Shown here: positions 1 through 9,132 of the stretch, piece by piece | Numbering within the stretch: the first letter of the stretch is position 1 | Layout of the letters: each line of letters opens with the position of its first letter | Program-made: the position numbers and the translations under genes | From: Vibrio sp. SCSIO 43137 | GTDB lineage: Bacteria; Pseudomonadota; Gammaproteobacteria; Enterobacterales; Vibrionaceae | Assembly: GCF_028201475.1 (NCBI RefSeq) | Contig: NZ_CP116383.1 | Span: forward strand, 2,728,001 to 2,792,000 | Length of the DNA: 64,000 nucleotides | Reading direction: 5' to 3' | Notes under the pieces: generated by a model | Seen by the model: the letters and a program-made list of their open reading frames with translations, nothing else | What the model was told of the DNA's origin: nothing | The model's database searches: none

Positions 1-11
1 GCGATTGAAAC

Positions 12-39
12 AAAAAAACCGGCTTCAGCCGGTTTTTTT
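12..39. terminator. Bidirectional intrinsic terminator downstream of hlyU
   Basis: A GC-rich stem (ACCGGC/GCCGGT) with a TTCA loop has seven A on the left and seven T on the right, so it can terminate transcription in both directions. It would serve hlyU from the right and an unseen gene to the left of the window. Confidence 0.85.
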
Positions 40-135
40 ATATCTGAATATCACTACCAATAACAATCACTTAATTTCTAATCATCCATTTTTAGTGTTA
101 AAGATTATTATTGGTATTGATACAAAGTGACTCTG

Positions 136-432
136 TTATGCAGGGCAGTAAAGAGAGTGCAGTAGTTTAATCATCTCTTTCACCTCGTGGCTACTCAGAG
201 AGTAATAAACTGTCTGTGCTTCTTTTCTTGTGGCAACAAGTCCATCCCGTCGAAGCCATGCCAGATGTTGCGATAAAGCAGACTGGCTAAGTTCCAGCAT
301 AGTACAAAGTTCACCTACAGAAAGCTCTTGTTCATGAAGAATGCACAAAATCTGAAGCCTTCTTTCATTCGCCATCGCTTTCAATAAGGCCACAGCCTTA
401 GCGGAGTTTCTCTCCATTTCCTGTAGGTTCAT
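136..432 (-). CDS. hlyU: HlyU, ArsR-family winged-helix transcriptional regulator
   Basis: A 98-residue ArsR/SmtB-type winged-helix regulator that is close to Vibrio HlyU as I remember it, with motifs such as LSQSALSQHLAWLRRDGLV in the recognition helix region (about residues 48-66). HlyU activates haemolysin and RTX toxin genes in V. cholerae and V. vulnificus, acting largely by displacing H-NS. Metal-binding cysteine motifs of classical ArsR sensors are absent. Cys30 and Cys96 match, after an 8-residue offset, the Cys38/Cys104 pair reported as a thiol switch in V. cholerae HlyU. The ATG at 432 is preceded by GGAGG at good spacing and directly by an in-frame TAA, so no upstream extension is possible. 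The neighbour nhaR is on the same strand, 216 bp upstream. Confidence 0.93.
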   Translation of the reverse strand: MNLQEMERNSAKAVALLKAMANERRLQILCILHEQELSVGELCTMLELSQSALSQHLAWLRRDGLVATRKEAQTVYYSLSSHEVKEMIKLLHSLYCPA

Positions 433-648
433 TTATTCGCCTCCAACAAGCTGTTTTTATATGAACTAGAGTTTTACTTGAGCTAACATGAAAACCATTG
501 CAATGTTAGTTTTTGCGCTTACTAACAAAATGATTAATATTTAACCCACGAATGGTAATACAATCGCTCTCCAGATTGAAGAGCAAAGCGTATTGATTAA
601 CAAATTACTTAATTATAGAAAGACCTTTATATGTAAATTTGAGCCAAA

Positions 649-1548
649 CTATAAAGATGGATTAAACAGGGAGTCGAAATCTGAGTCACAAACACTTTTC
701 ACTGCCGGATGCTGAATCATTCTTTCCGCAAAAATAACGTAATACTCTTCTTTTAACTCTTTCACTTTTCCAATCTGTTGGAAAGCCGCTTCATCATTAA
801 GTTCCGCCAAATATAAGTCTGGTGCCAGATATATAACATCTGAGTGATAGCGGGCAAAAGCCTTCATTAAGGCAACATCATCAAACTCACCCAGAATACT
901 GGGTTGTAATCCCTGCTGATCGAACCATGCTGACACTTTTCTTCCCATTGAAGTCCGCCCGCCAGGGATCAACAGTTTCTTCTGTTCAAGAATTTCCGGA
1001 AAACTAAACTTCTCCAGATGCCCCGAATAAAAGAAGCTTAATGAACACTCACCTAACTTTTTGCTATACAAACCGGGTAACTGGCTTGAGTCTATAGGGC
1101 AGTCAGAAAGAATCATATCCAGCTTATGTTGTGAAAGTTGTTCCAGCAACAGCTCGTGGGTAGATTCAAAACAGCGCAAATGAATATTGCTTTCTTCTGA
1201 AATCGTGGTCATTAATACTTTACTTATCAGACGCTTTGATAAGGCATCTGCTACACCAACATCAAAAAGCAGGTTTGATCGTTGACTGTAGTTGACGATA
1301 TCCAACATCTCATAACTAAGATCAAACATTCTGTCCGCATACTTATAAATAAGCTGGCCAAGTTCCGTTGGCTCTATGCTGCGTCCGTTTCTCTTAGTCA
1401 GCTTGCCATTAACCCTATCTTCAAGGGCCTTGATCTGACCAGTCACCGTTTGTGGTGTCAAAAAAAGGGCGTCTGCTGCACGGGTAACAGAGCCCTGCTT
1501 ACAAACCATCCAGAAATAGTAGAGGTGGTTATAGTTCAAATGTGACAT
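649..1548 (-). CDS. nhaR: NhaR, LysR-family activator of sodium/proton antiporter genes
   Basis: A 299-residue LysR-type regulator. The N-terminal winged HTH (about residues 4-62, beginning [12 protein letters not shown]) and the C-terminal effector-binding domain (about 90-290) have the normal family length. The sequence resembles NhaR, which senses Na+ and activates nhaA in E. coli. No nhaA is adjacent here, so its target must lie elsewhere; the Na+-dependent transporter nptA is divergent on the other side. I chose the ATG at 1548 because the product then begins [12 protein letters not shown] like known NhaR and AGGA precedes it by 10 nt. A longer frame opens at 1605 but adds 19 atypical residues. 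Confidence 0.9.
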   Translation of the reverse strand: MSHLNYNHLYYFWMVCKQGSVTRAADALFLTPQTVTGQIKALEDRVNGKLTKRNGRSIEPTELGQLIYKYADRMFDLSYEMLDIVNYSQRSNLLFDVGVADALSKRLISKVLMTTISEESNIHLRCFESTHELLLEQLSQHKLDMILSDCPIDSSQLPGLYSKKLGECSLSFFYSGHLEKFSFPEILEQKKLLIPGGRTSMGRKVSAWFDQQGLQPSILGEFDDVALMKAFARYHSDVIYLAPDLYLAELNDEAAFQQIGKVKELKEEYYVIFAERMIQHPAVKSVCDSDFDSLFNPSL

Positions 1549-1924
1549 CAGCGATGATTCCTTTTCAATCCGCAGACAAGTTGAAAGATAACAATATATC
1601 AACAACTCGGTAAAACCGAAAACTAATAATAAAAGTTATATTTTTTCCGATAGTAGCAGTCACAATTTGACACTTTATTTCGCCCATTTAAGCCTCTCAG
1701 GCGTAAATAATTCTGAACAACACAGAGTACACAGCGGGCAAAAACCTAAAATACTCTTAAATTACAATCAAATAGAAGTTTTCGGAAAGTTTCAAAACAC
1801 TATCTATACTTCTCACAGGCGCTTTTCCCATTTTATAAAACTGTAATATTAGTGAAATATTCAGCCACTAGTATCGCGGTCAGATTAGTTAAATGACCAA
1901 TAATCTGGGTCTCGGAGAACAATT
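1549..1924. other. Divergent nhaR-nptA intergenic region (376 bp)
   Basis: This AT-rich region must hold the promoters of both nhaR and nptA. It contains the nhaR Shine-Dalgarno sequence on the left and CGGAGAAC before nptA on the right. I see no convincing ORF, strong terminator or well-conserved operator. A sequence at 1841-1858 only loosely resembles a Pho box. Confidence 0.5.
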
Positions 1925-3076
1925 ATGAACCAAGCGACAACAGCAGCATCGTCTGCAACGCATCAGAAATCTAAAAACTGGATTCGCTGGGCAAACTTGG
2001 TATTCATGCTTTATTTACTGCTACTGGCAGTTTCTATGGTTGGTAGTGGTTTTAAACTTGCAACTGGTGAACAAGCTAAAACTCTGTTTGAGTTCGCTTC
2101 ACACCCTGTTGCCGGCCTGATGATAGGTCTGGTTGCCACCGCCCTGATTCAATCTTCCAGTACAGTAACCTCTATTATCGTTGGTCTGGTTGCCGGCGGA
2201 CTTCCTGTTGCTACTGCAATACCTATGATCATGGGTGCCAATATTGGTACTACTGTCACCAACACTCTGGTGAGCTTAGGCCACCTGCGTTGTAAACATG
2301 AGTTTAAGCGCGCCTTTGCCAGTGCCACTATTCATGACTTCTTTAACCTGCTGGCTGTGATTATCTTCCTGCCACTGGAGATGATGTTCGGCATTCTGGA
2401 TAAGATCTCTCACTGGTTAGTATCTCCAATGCTGGCTACCGGTGATATGAGCATTAAAGGCTTCAACTTTATTAAGCCAATTACTAAGCCTGTTGTCTCT
2501 GCCCTGAAAGAGCCTCTATCTTCAATGGGTGACGTATTCGGTGGTATCGCACTGATTATTATTGGTATTGCTACCGTATTCCTCGCTATCACGGTTATGG
2601 GTAAGCTAATGAAGAAGCTTATGGTTGGTCGTGCAAAAGATATTCTTCAGAGCGCTATCGGTAAAGGCCCTCTTCACGGTATCGTTTCTGGTTCTGTAGT
2701 TACTGTACTTGTACAGTCTTCATCTACAACCACAAGCCTGATGGTTCCACTGGTGGGTACAGGTGTATTGAAAGTACGTGACGTTTATCCGTTTACTCTT
2801 GGTGCTAATATCGGTACCTGTATTACCGCTCTGCTTGCAGCAACAGCGGTAACGGGTGAGTACGCAGTGTTTGCCCTGCAGATTGCCCTTGTGCACCTCA
2901 CCTTTAATATTCTGGCGACAGTGTTTATCTTTGGTATTCCATTCCTGAGAGATCTGCCTCTGAAAGGTGCTGATATCATCTCTGAGCTGGCAATGAAGAA
3001 CAAAGCTGTAGTAGTTGCTTACCTGATTAGCGTATTTATTATTATGCCCGGTACGATTCTGGCGTTTACGGTATAA
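1925..3076 (+). CDS. nptA: NptA, sodium-dependent phosphate cotransporter
   Basis: A 383-residue inner-membrane Na+/Pi cotransporter of the type II (NaPi-II, SLC34-like) family. The family hallmark is an inverted repeat of two halves, and both are visible. QSSST occurs at 76-80 in the first half and at 264-268 in the second, and each half also has a GANIGT motif (about 104-109 and 294-299). About eight or more hydrophobic segments span the protein. NptA of V. cholerae imports phosphate using the Na+ gradient, which fits a marine or estuarine lifestyle. CGGAGAAC lies just before the ATG. It is a single-gene unit closed by the terminator at 3091-3126. Confidence 0.92.
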   Translation: MNQATTAASSATHQKSKNWIRWANLVFMLYLLLLAVSMVGSGFKLATGEQAKTLFEFASHPVAGLMIGLVATALIQSSSTVTSIIVGLVAGGLPVATAIPMIMGANIGTTVTNTLVSLGHLRCKHEFKRAFASATIHDFFNLLAVIIFLPLEMMFGILDKISHWLVSPMLATGDMSIKGFNFIKPITKPVVSALKEPLSSMGDVFGGIALIIIGIATVFLAITVMGKLMKKLMVGRAKDILQSAIGKGPLHGIVSGSVVTVLVQSSSTTTSLMVPLVGTGVLKVRDVYPFTLGANIGTCITALLAATAVTGEYAVFALQIALVHLTFNILATVFIFGIPFLRDLPLKGADIISELAMKNKAVVVAYLISVFIIMPGTILAFTV

Positions 3077-3090
3077 ATTCGTAACGGATT

Positions 3091-3126
3091 AAAAAAGCCC
3101 TCAATACCAAGTATTGAGGGCTTTTT
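3091..3126. terminator. Bidirectional terminator between nptA and thyA
   Basis: The stem GCCCTCAATAC/GTATTGAGGGC has a 4-nt loop and is flanked by six A on the left and five T on the right. It can end nptA from the left and the thyA operon from the right. Confidence 0.92.
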
Positions 3127-3165
3127 CAGTTTTAAGCGTTACTAATTTTTATACAAAGAAAGTTT

Positions 3166-4017
3166 TTATACAGAGAATGGGTATTTGATAGCATCGTGAC
3201 ATTCATAACCCGTTACTTCAAAGTCATCCAGAGTCACCCATGTTTCCAGATCTTCGAGACTCTTTATATCCGGGTTAATTTTAAACTGAGCAGGAGCCAA
3301 CGGCTCACGCTTTAACTGAACATCCCGCATTAACTCAAGCTGATCTTCATAAATATGGGCATTTACAATCTTGTGGTAGGCCACTCCCGCTTTCTTACCT
3401 GTGATCTGCGCCATCAGTGCCAGAAAGACATAAACCTGAACCATATTAAAATTCAGCCCCAGAGGGACGTCACAAGAGCGTTGAGTGCTATTCAGATAGA
3501 GAGTATCACCTAACAGAGAAAAGTGGTGACTGTACATACAGGGGCGCAGACAGCCCATGTGAAATTCACCTGGGTTATAGAAGTTAAGGATCTCACCACG
3601 GTTATCAATTCCTACTGTCAGGTCATCGACGATTTGTCTAAGCTGGTCAACTGAGCCACCATCAGGCTTGCTCCAAGCGCGCCCCTGAACACCGTATACA
3701 CGCCCCATATCATCTTCACCCTTACGATGAGGATTATTCAGCCATGCCTGATTCAGGTTCGCATTCGCATCCCAGGTTTTAGTGCCCAGTTTTCTGAAAT
3801 CTTCCGCATTGTCATAACCGCGTATATAACCTAACAGTTCAGCGACGGCGGCTTTCCAGAAGCTTTTCCGGGTTGTCACCAGAGGAAACTGATTACTTGC
3901 CACGTCATAGCAAAGATCGGCATTGATTACAGTTAAGCAGCGTTTTCCGGTGCGTTCATTCTCCACCCAGACTCCCTGATCAACAATCCGCTGACATAAA
4001 TCTAAATACTGTTTCAC
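3166..4017 (-). CDS. thyA: Thymidylate synthase
   Basis: Converts dUMP and 5,10-methylene-THF to dTMP and dihydrofolate in the cytoplasm. The product is 283 residues. The catalytic cysteine is Cys160 in [10 protein letters not shown], followed by the dUMP-binding motif [15 protein letters not shown]. The start is a GTG at 4015-4017 that overlaps the TGA of lgt (GTGA), which indicates translational coupling. The gene is the last of a leftward series (TauE-like gene, lgt, thyA). The lgt-thyA pairing is common in gammaproteobacteria. The sequence diverges noticeably from E. coli ThyA, but the active-site motifs are intact. Confidence 0.96.
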   Translation of the reverse strand: MKQYLDLCQRIVDQGVWVENERTGKRCLTVINADLCYDVASNQFPLVTTRKSFWKAAVAELLGYIRGYDNAEDFRKLGTKTWDANANLNQAWLNNPHRKGEDDMGRVYGVQGRAWSKPDGGSVDQLRQIVDDLTVGIDNRGEILNFYNPGEFHMGCLRPCMYSHHFSLLGDTLYLNSTQRSCDVPLGLNFNMVQVYVFLALMAQITGKKAGVAYHKIVNAHIYEDQLELMRDVQLKREPLAPAQFKINPDIKSLEDLETWVTLDDFEVTGYECHDAIKYPFSV

Positions 4018-4820
4018 TGTTTCACCCCTGATTTATTTGTCTTATATGCCCATACCATCATCAGAATACCCAGAATAATCATAGGAGATGACAAGATCTG
4101 TCCCATAGAAATAAAGTCACCAAACAAGCCCAGATGCTCATCCGGCTCTCTGAAATACTCTACGATAAAACGGAAAGTACCATACCCAAGCAGGAATAAC
4201 CCTGATACAGCACCTGCCGGCCTTGGTTTTTTGATATAGATATTCAGGATAATAAACAGTAGTACCCCTTCCAGGGCAAATTCGTACAGCTGCGAAGGGT
4301 GACGCGGCAGATAACCACCACTAGGGAACAGCACCGCCCATGACACATCGGTTACCCGCCCCCATAACTCATCATTCATAAAGTTGCCAAGTCTTCCTAA
4401 TCCCAGACCAAAAGGCACCAGCGGAGCAATAAAGTCAGCAACATTAAAGAAGGTACGACCGTTTTTATAGGCATACCAAGCCATGGCCGAGATTACGCCA
4501 AGCAGACCACCATGGAAGGACATGCCGCCGGTCCAGACCTTAAACAGATACAGAGGGTCATCCAGAAACAGTCCAAACTGATAAAACAGTACATAGCCGA
4601 CCCGGCCACCAACAACAACGCCTAAAAATCCAAGAAACAGCAAATCAGAAACCTGTTCTCTGGTCCACCCGCTGTTTGCCTTATCTGCCCGTTTGTTCGC
4701 TAACCAGATAGCAAACAGAAAACCGAACAGATACATTAAACCGTACCAACGCACAGACAAGGGACCAATTGATACCAGAATCGGATCAATCTGCGGAAAC
4801 TCAATAAAGCCTTGAGACAT
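4014..4820 (-). CDS. lgt: Phosphatidylglycerol-prolipoprotein diacylglyceryl transferase
   Basis: First enzyme of lipoprotein maturation: it transfers diacylglycerol from phosphatidylglycerol to the lipobox cysteine of prolipoproteins in the inner membrane. The 268-residue product has about seven hydrophobic segments. It contains the family signature [14 protein letters not shown] (about residues 142-155) and an HGGLLG motif (about 103-108) that holds the essential histidine. Substrates include the M16 protease lipoprotein encoded near 57-59 kb in this window. The stop codon overlaps the thyA start. The gap of 117 bp to the upstream TauE-like gene may hold a promoter, but none is obvious to me. 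Confidence 0.96.
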   Translation of the reverse strand: MSQGFIEFPQIDPILVSIGPLSVRWYGLMYLFGFLFAIWLANKRADKANSGWTREQVSDLLFLGFLGVVVGGRVGYVLFYQFGLFLDDPLYLFKVWTGGMSFHGGLLGVISAMAWYAYKNGRTFFNVADFIAPLVPFGLGLGRLGNFMNDELWGRVTDVSWAVLFPSGGYLPRHPSQLYEFALEGVLLFIILNIYIKKPRPAGAVSGLFLLGYGTFRFIVEYFREPDEHLGLFGDFISMGQILSSPMIILGILMMVWAYKTNKSGVKQ

Positions 4821-4937
4821 ATAAAACTCTCTAATCAGGGGTCAACACCTGCTATATCTCTGTTCTGCAGGTGGAAGAAAAAATTAAACTCAGAATTAGT
4901 ACAGACCTGAAAAATCAGTATAAATTCCCCAACCAAG

Positions 4938-5732
4938 CTAAGAAAGCAGCATTCTTCCGGCGATAAACAGCAGGAAAACGGCAAACACTTTCTTCAGTTG
5001 AGCCGTCGGCAGGTTTGTCGCTAAGCGCGCACCGATTTTAGTGGTAAACATGGAAGTTGATACAATCGCCAGCAGCGCAGGTACATAGACATAACCGATA
5101 CTGTACTCAGGCAGATTCTCTGCTCCGGTTCCGTGCCAGATAAAGCCAGCCATTCCCGAAATAGCAATAACACAACCACATACAGAAGATGAACCTATAG
5201 CTCTGCGCATCTCTACGCCATAACGGCTCAGATAAGGAACCGTAAGAGAACCTCCGCCAATTCCGGCCAGAGTAGAGATAACGCCAATAACGCACCCTGA
5301 ACAGGCGGTCACTGAAGGAGAAGGCATGCTTCTGATTTTCTGGGATTTGACTGATAACAACATCTGCAACGCCAGAAAAAGCACTATAAAGCCAAATACT
5401 TTAGGCAATAAATCTACCGGTATCAGCTCGGTAACATAAGAACCTAAAAGCCCTCCGATCACCACCCCGGGTAACAACCACTTAATCACATAAACACTGA
5501 CATTACCCAGTTTCAGATGGTTTAATGCCGACGAACCTGAGGTGATAATAATTGAGGCAAGGGAGGTAGCCAATGCAAGGTGCATAACGATATCAGCAGT
5601 GATGCCCGCTTTCGGCAATAAAAACAGCAATGCCGGAACCACGATTAAGCCTCCGCCAATACCCAATAAACCTGCCATTACCCCGACAAAACCACCAAGG
5701 AAAAGTAATGACAACAAAAGTTCGTAATTCAA
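4938..5732 (-). CDS. TauE/SafE-family inner-membrane anion exporter
   Basis: A 264-residue membrane protein of the TauE/SafE (DUF81) family, proposed to export sulfite, sulfoacetate or related organosulfur anions; the substrate here is unknown. Two similar halves carry the glycine-rich family motifs GLLGIGGGLIVVPALL (about 21-36) and TLAGIGGGSLTVPYL (about 154-168), with about eight transmembrane segments. The start is a TTG at 5730-5732 preceded by GAGG at 5-nt spacing; there is no ATG at the front of the frame. It lies 8 bp after ptsP and is probably co-transcribed with it. The association with ptsP and lgt is conserved in vibrios as I remember it. Confidence 0.85.
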   Translation of the reverse strand: MNYELLLSLLFLGGFVGVMAGLLGIGGGLIVVPALLFLLPKAGITADIVMHLALATSLASIIITSGSSALNHLKLGNVSVYVIKWLLPGVVIGGLLGSYVTELIPVDLLPKVFGFIVLFLALQMLLSVKSQKIRSMPSPSVTACSGCVIGVISTLAGIGGGSLTVPYLSRYGVEMRRAIGSSSVCGCVIAISGMAGFIWHGTGAENLPEYSIGYVYVPALLAIVSTSMFTTKIGARLATNLPTAQLKKVFAVFLLFIAGRMLLS

Positions 5733-5740
5733 AATAGCCT

Positions 5741-7990
5741 CTATTTATTTCCTGCCCGGACAAAACCGGCAAGCTGATTGCTTTCCAGATATTCCAGCAT
5801 CGTATTGTATGTTTCACGGCTGTAGGGTTGTGTAAGAGCCGAAGAAGATAACGCTTCCAGCTGTCGTGAGTCCACTTTTCTCAACAGGTATTTCACTCTG
5901 GCAACGTTTGATGTGTTCATACTTAAGGAGCGATACCCCAACCCGACCAGTAGCAAAGCTCCGATAGGGTCGCCGGCCAGCTCACCACACACGCTAACGG
6001 GGAGCTTGTATTGCTGACACGTCTGCTGAATCTGTTTCAGCGCCATAATAACCGCAGGGTGAATAGATTCATAGATATCAGCAACACGGGCATTATTACG
6101 ATCAACCGCCAGAAGATACTGGGTTAAGTCATTACTACCAACTGAGACGAAGTCCACCTTATCCGCTATCAAAGGAAGCAGATAGAGCATTGACGGCACT
6201 TCCACCATAACCCCGACTTCTGGTTTTATCACCTTCTCTTCAAACCCTTTTACTTCCTGATAGGCCTGCTCAACCAAAGTAAGGGCATCATCCAGCTCCT
6301 GACAACTGGCAACCATAGGCAGCAGTATACGCAAATTATCTTTGCCAATGCTGGCCTTGAGCATTGCCCTTAACTGAATCAGAAAAATATCAGGGTGATC
6401 AAGGGTAAAGCGGATCCCCCGCCAGCCCAGAAACGGATTATCCTCTTCTATCGGCAGATACGGAAGCGGTTTATCTCCGCCAATATCCAGAGTCCGCATC
6501 ACAACCTTCTTATCGGGGTAACTGGACAGAATACTTCGGTAACGAGCCACCTGTTCCTCTTCGGAAGGAAATCTGTGTTGCAGCAAAAAAGCGATTTCAG
6601 TCCGGTACAGACCTACTCCGTCTACACCTTTGTTAATGGCGATATTGGAATCGGCACTCAGGCCGGCATTAAGCAGAATCTCGATCTGACAGTCATCTTT
6701 TGTTCTTGCTTCCTGAGTAAGTTCACCCTCAACTAATTGAGATAACTGAAACTCTTCTTTCTGAAGGCTTATATACTCCTTCAGTAGCTGCTTACCCGGC
6801 TCAACTAAAATCTCACCACTATAGCCATTCACTATTCCCTTTCGGTTATGAATGGACTCCGGGGTAAAAGTCGCTCCCATAATAGCCGGAATACCAAGTG
6901 CTCTGGAGAGAATTGCAGCATGGGAGTTAGCCGCCCCTTCAAGGGAGATCACCGCCAGCAATTTCTCTTTATCTACACCGGCAAGGATAGAAGCCGTCAA
7001 TTCCCTGACCACCAGAATGACTGGCTGATCCAGCTCAACCACACCTACTTCTGAATTATGCAGAAAGTAAAGCAGCCTCTGACCAAGTTCCCTAATATCC
7101 TGAGCCCGTTCCCGCATATAGACATCTGACATTTGAGCAAAACGGTTAGAGTAACTCTCCACTACCTGACGCAGTGCCCAGTCTGCTCTGTCCCCCTGAT
7201 TAATCTGCTCTTTCAGATCGGCACGCAACATAGGATCGTTTAGCAGGTGAGTAAAGAGATCAAATATTGCCAGAGCATCCTTGTTCAGCTCGCTATCCAG
7301 CTTTTTGCGCATTCGCCTGAAATCGGCAATCGCACTCTCTATCGCCAGCATCAGCCACTCTTGTTCCCTGTCAATATCAAGGGTAGAAGCAGGATAGACA
7401 TCGGATAACTCAGGCTGGGTGTTATCCCACCAGAACTTACCCACAGCCACGCCCGGAGAGGCAGCAATGCCTGAAAAGACCTCCGTCCTCTTCTTATTCA
7501 GAAGCCACTGCCCCTGAGCCTGAGCATGGGCAATAATAACCGCGATCTGAGCGGCCAGCGTAACAAGAAATGACTCTTCCATCTCATTAAACAAGCGCGG
7601 GGTTTTCTGCTGAATCACCAATACGCCCAAGACTTGTTTACGATGAATAATCGGAGTGCCTAAGAAGGAGTTATAGACTGCTTCGCCTAACTGAGGGAAT
7701 AACTTAAAGCTTGGGTGTTTGGAGGCTTCTGCTAAGTTGAGAGGTTCAGCATTACGGCGTACAAGTCCGACTAAGCCATCCTGATATTTTATAAAGAAGT
7801 GTTTTTTCTTAAGCTGCAACCCTTGAGTTGCCATAAGCTCAAGACGCTTTTTCTCATCATTTGCCAGATAAACGGTGCAACAGTCAGTCTGCACAGCCTT
7901 GCAGGTTTCTTCAACTAAAAGCTTCAAGGCCTGATGAACATCATCAAGCCTTGAGACTTTTTCAACTATGTCCCTTAGTTGAGTGAGCAT
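5741..7990 (-). CDS. ptsP: PtsP, enzyme I of the nitrogen phosphotransferase system
   Basis: A 749-residue PEP-protein phosphotransferase (EI-Ntr) that takes phosphate from PEP and passes it to NPr and then EIIA-Ntr, a regulatory chain without sugar transport. An N-terminal GAF domain (about 1-160) senses nitrogen status through glutamine in E. coli. It is followed by the EI N-terminal region (about 170-330), the phosphohistidine domain with His357 in GAANSHAAILSRALG, and the C-terminal PEP-binding barrel, including MRTLDIGGDKPLPYL and VCGELAGDP. Length matches E. coli PtsP. The ATG lies 2 bp after the rppH stop, so the two are translated from one mRNA, as in E. coli. Confidence 0.96.
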   Translation of the reverse strand: MLTQLRDIVEKVSRLDDVHQALKLLVEETCKAVQTDCCTVYLANDEKKRLELMATQGLQLKKKHFFIKYQDGLVGLVRRNAEPLNLAEASKHPSFKLFPQLGEAVYNSFLGTPIIHRKQVLGVLVIQQKTPRLFNEMEESFLVTLAAQIAVIIAHAQAQGQWLLNKKRTEVFSGIAASPGVAVGKFWWDNTQPELSDVYPASTLDIDREQEWLMLAIESAIADFRRMRKKLDSELNKDALAIFDLFTHLLNDPMLRADLKEQINQGDRADWALRQVVESYSNRFAQMSDVYMRERAQDIRELGQRLLYFLHNSEVGVVELDQPVILVVRELTASILAGVDKEKLLAVISLEGAANSHAAILSRALGIPAIMGATFTPESIHNRKGIVNGYSGEILVEPGKQLLKEYISLQKEEFQLSQLVEGELTQEARTKDDCQIEILLNAGLSADSNIAINKGVDGVGLYRTEIAFLLQHRFPSEEEQVARYRSILSSYPDKKVVMRTLDIGGDKPLPYLPIEEDNPFLGWRGIRFTLDHPDIFLIQLRAMLKASIGKDNLRILLPMVASCQELDDALTLVEQAYQEVKGFEEKVIKPEVGVMVEVPSMLYLLPLIADKVDFVSVGSNDLTQYLLAVDRNNARVADIYESIHPAVIMALKQIQQTCQQYKLPVSVCGELAGDPIGALLLVGLGYRSLSMNTSNVARVKYLLRKVDSRQLEALSSSALTQPYSRETYNTMLEYLESNQLAGFVRAGNK

Positions 7991-7992
7991 GG

Positions 7993-8511
7993 CTATCCTC
8001 TACGGTTTTTTCGTTTACCTTTTATCTTCCGCTCCTTAAATGGCATAGCTAAAGATGCAAACTCTTTCATCGCTCTTCGATAAACGTCTCTTTTAAAAGA
8101 GACAACCTGTCTGACTGGGTACCAATAGCTCACCCAACGCCAACCATCAAATTCAGGGGTTTTACCACGCTGCATATTAACTTTCGATTCGTCACTATCC
8201 AGACGCAATAAAAACCATTTCTGTTTTTGCCCGATACATACAGGTTTTGAGTCCCAACGAACCAACCGTTTTGGCAGGCGATACCTTAGCCAATGCCTGC
8301 TCGTTGCAACTATTGTCACATCCTGCTTAGTAAGACCAACTTCTTCATACAGTTCACGAAACATCGCTTGCTCTGCGGTTTCGCCTTCATCAATTCCTCC
8401 CTGAGGAAACTGCCATGAATGTTGACCGTATCGTTTAGCCCAGAAAACCTGACCATGGTTGTTACATATTACAATTCCCACATTTAAGCGGTAACCATCG
8501 CCGTCGATCAC
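7993..8511 (-). CDS. rppH: RNA pyrophosphohydrolase RppH (Nudix hydrolase)
   Basis: Removes pyrophosphate from the 5' triphosphate end of mRNA and so triggers RNase E-dependent decay. The complete Nudix box is visible ([20 protein letters not shown] then VG). I place the start at the GTG at 8509-8511, where the product reads [17 protein letters not shown], aligned with [17 protein letters not shown] of E. coli. AGAGG precedes this GTG by 8 nt. The open frame extends to an ATG at 8580, but those 23 extra residues have no counterpart. This gives 172 residues against 176 in E. coli. ptsP follows immediately. Confidence 0.94.
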   Translation of the reverse strand: MIDGDGYRLNVGIVICNNHGQVFWAKRYGQHSWQFPQGGIDEGETAEQAMFRELYEEVGLTKQDVTIVATSRHWLRYRLPKRLVRWDSKPVCIGQKQKWFLLRLDSDESKVNMQRGKTPEFDGWRWVSYWYPVRQVVSFKRDVYRRAMKEFASLAMPFKERKIKGKRKNRRG

Positions 8512-8849
8512 TGGTCGACCTCTAATAAATTTTTCTTGGCATGATTTTTCCACATATCCCCAGTTGTCGCAAATGAACATGTCTAATTTACGAGATATTT
8601 ATTTGCTGAAAGGTACTGTTTGGATAACTTTTGCGCTATTTACGACTTATCAACACAAACCGAATCTAGCTCACAAATTTATTCACCTTTTCTGTGAATA
8701 ACTGTGTGAAGAATCTAATAACATCAGAAAAAAATGACCAATTACTAGTCAGCACTTTTTCTTTCCCAATTGTCAAAAGCACAAAATACCCTTATATAAC
8801 AACAAAATAAAAAAGATCACTCACAATGCACAAACTGAAAAATTAGTAT

Positions 8850-8882
8850 GATCTTTAACTAGCTTTAGATCGGTTAAAGATC
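8850..8882. repeat. Perfect 10-bp inverted repeat with three GATC sites
   Basis: GATCTTTAAC (8850-8859) and GTTAAAGATC (8873-8882) are exact inverted copies separated by 13 nt that contain a third GATC. The repeat ends 14 nt before the perfect DnaA box at 8897. No T-run follows on either strand, so it is more likely a protein-binding or methylation-sensitive element than a terminator. Confidence 0.7.
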
Positions 8883-9100
8883 CATCAGCCACCTTGTTAT
8901 CCACACTATCTGTTCTTAGTTTCATTTTTTTGCTTTTTTTTCAACTGTTTTATCGGTTTAAAAATACTGTTAATTGATCCAGCACTCACTTAATTTGTTG
9001 TTCTCAATTTTCTCCTGTGGATAAGTTGACGCGTGATCATTAAATCAACAGAATGATCTGCATCTACAACAAGCTAAAGCAAACCGATCAGCATATTTGT

Positions 9101-9106
9101 TATAAT
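9101..9106 (+). promoter_or_regulatory. Probable -10 element for mutH
   Basis: A perfect TATAAT lies 27 nt before the mutH ATG. The expected -35 position (about 9078-9083) does not match consensus, so another factor or an extended -10 contact may be needed. Confidence 0.5.
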
Positions 9107-9132
9107 CCCCAGCCCGGACGACAGCAAACATA

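Larger units (their letters stand above)
8512..9132. promoter_or_regulatory. DnaA-box and GATC-rich rppH-mutH intergenic region (DARS2-like candidate)
   Basis: A 621-bp AT-rich region between divergent rppH and mutH. Perfect TTATCCACA DnaA boxes lie at 8897-8905 (+) and 9016-9024 (-). Further matches to TTWTNCACA lie at 8546-8554 (+, TTTTCCACA) and 8693-8701 (-, TTATTCACA). Near matches are at 8679-8687 (+, last base differs) and 8647-8655 (+, one internal change). The 8679 and 8693 boxes face each other across 5 nt. Eight GATC sites lie between 8815 and 9089, where about one is expected by chance. From memory, E. coli DARS2, which converts ADP-DnaA to ATP-DnaA, lies between the same two genes. 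Function here is inference. Confidence 0.55.

Noticed and set aside
483..509. Hairpin CTAACAT/ATGTTAG between hlyU and nhaR as a terminator
   Set aside because: The T-run follows on the plus strand, where no gene precedes it; nhaR on the minus strand would need the opposite orientation.
1841..1858. Pho box upstream of nptA
   Set aside because: The first half (CTGTAAT) matches well but the second (GTGAAAT) matches only 4 of 7 positions; too weak to claim.
8512..9132. Chromosome replication origin (oriC)
   Set aside because: DnaA boxes and GATC sites are suggestive, but the neighbours are rppH and mutH rather than mnmG/mioC or rctB, and a typical 13-mer unwinding element array is not evident. 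A DARS2-like role fits the context better.
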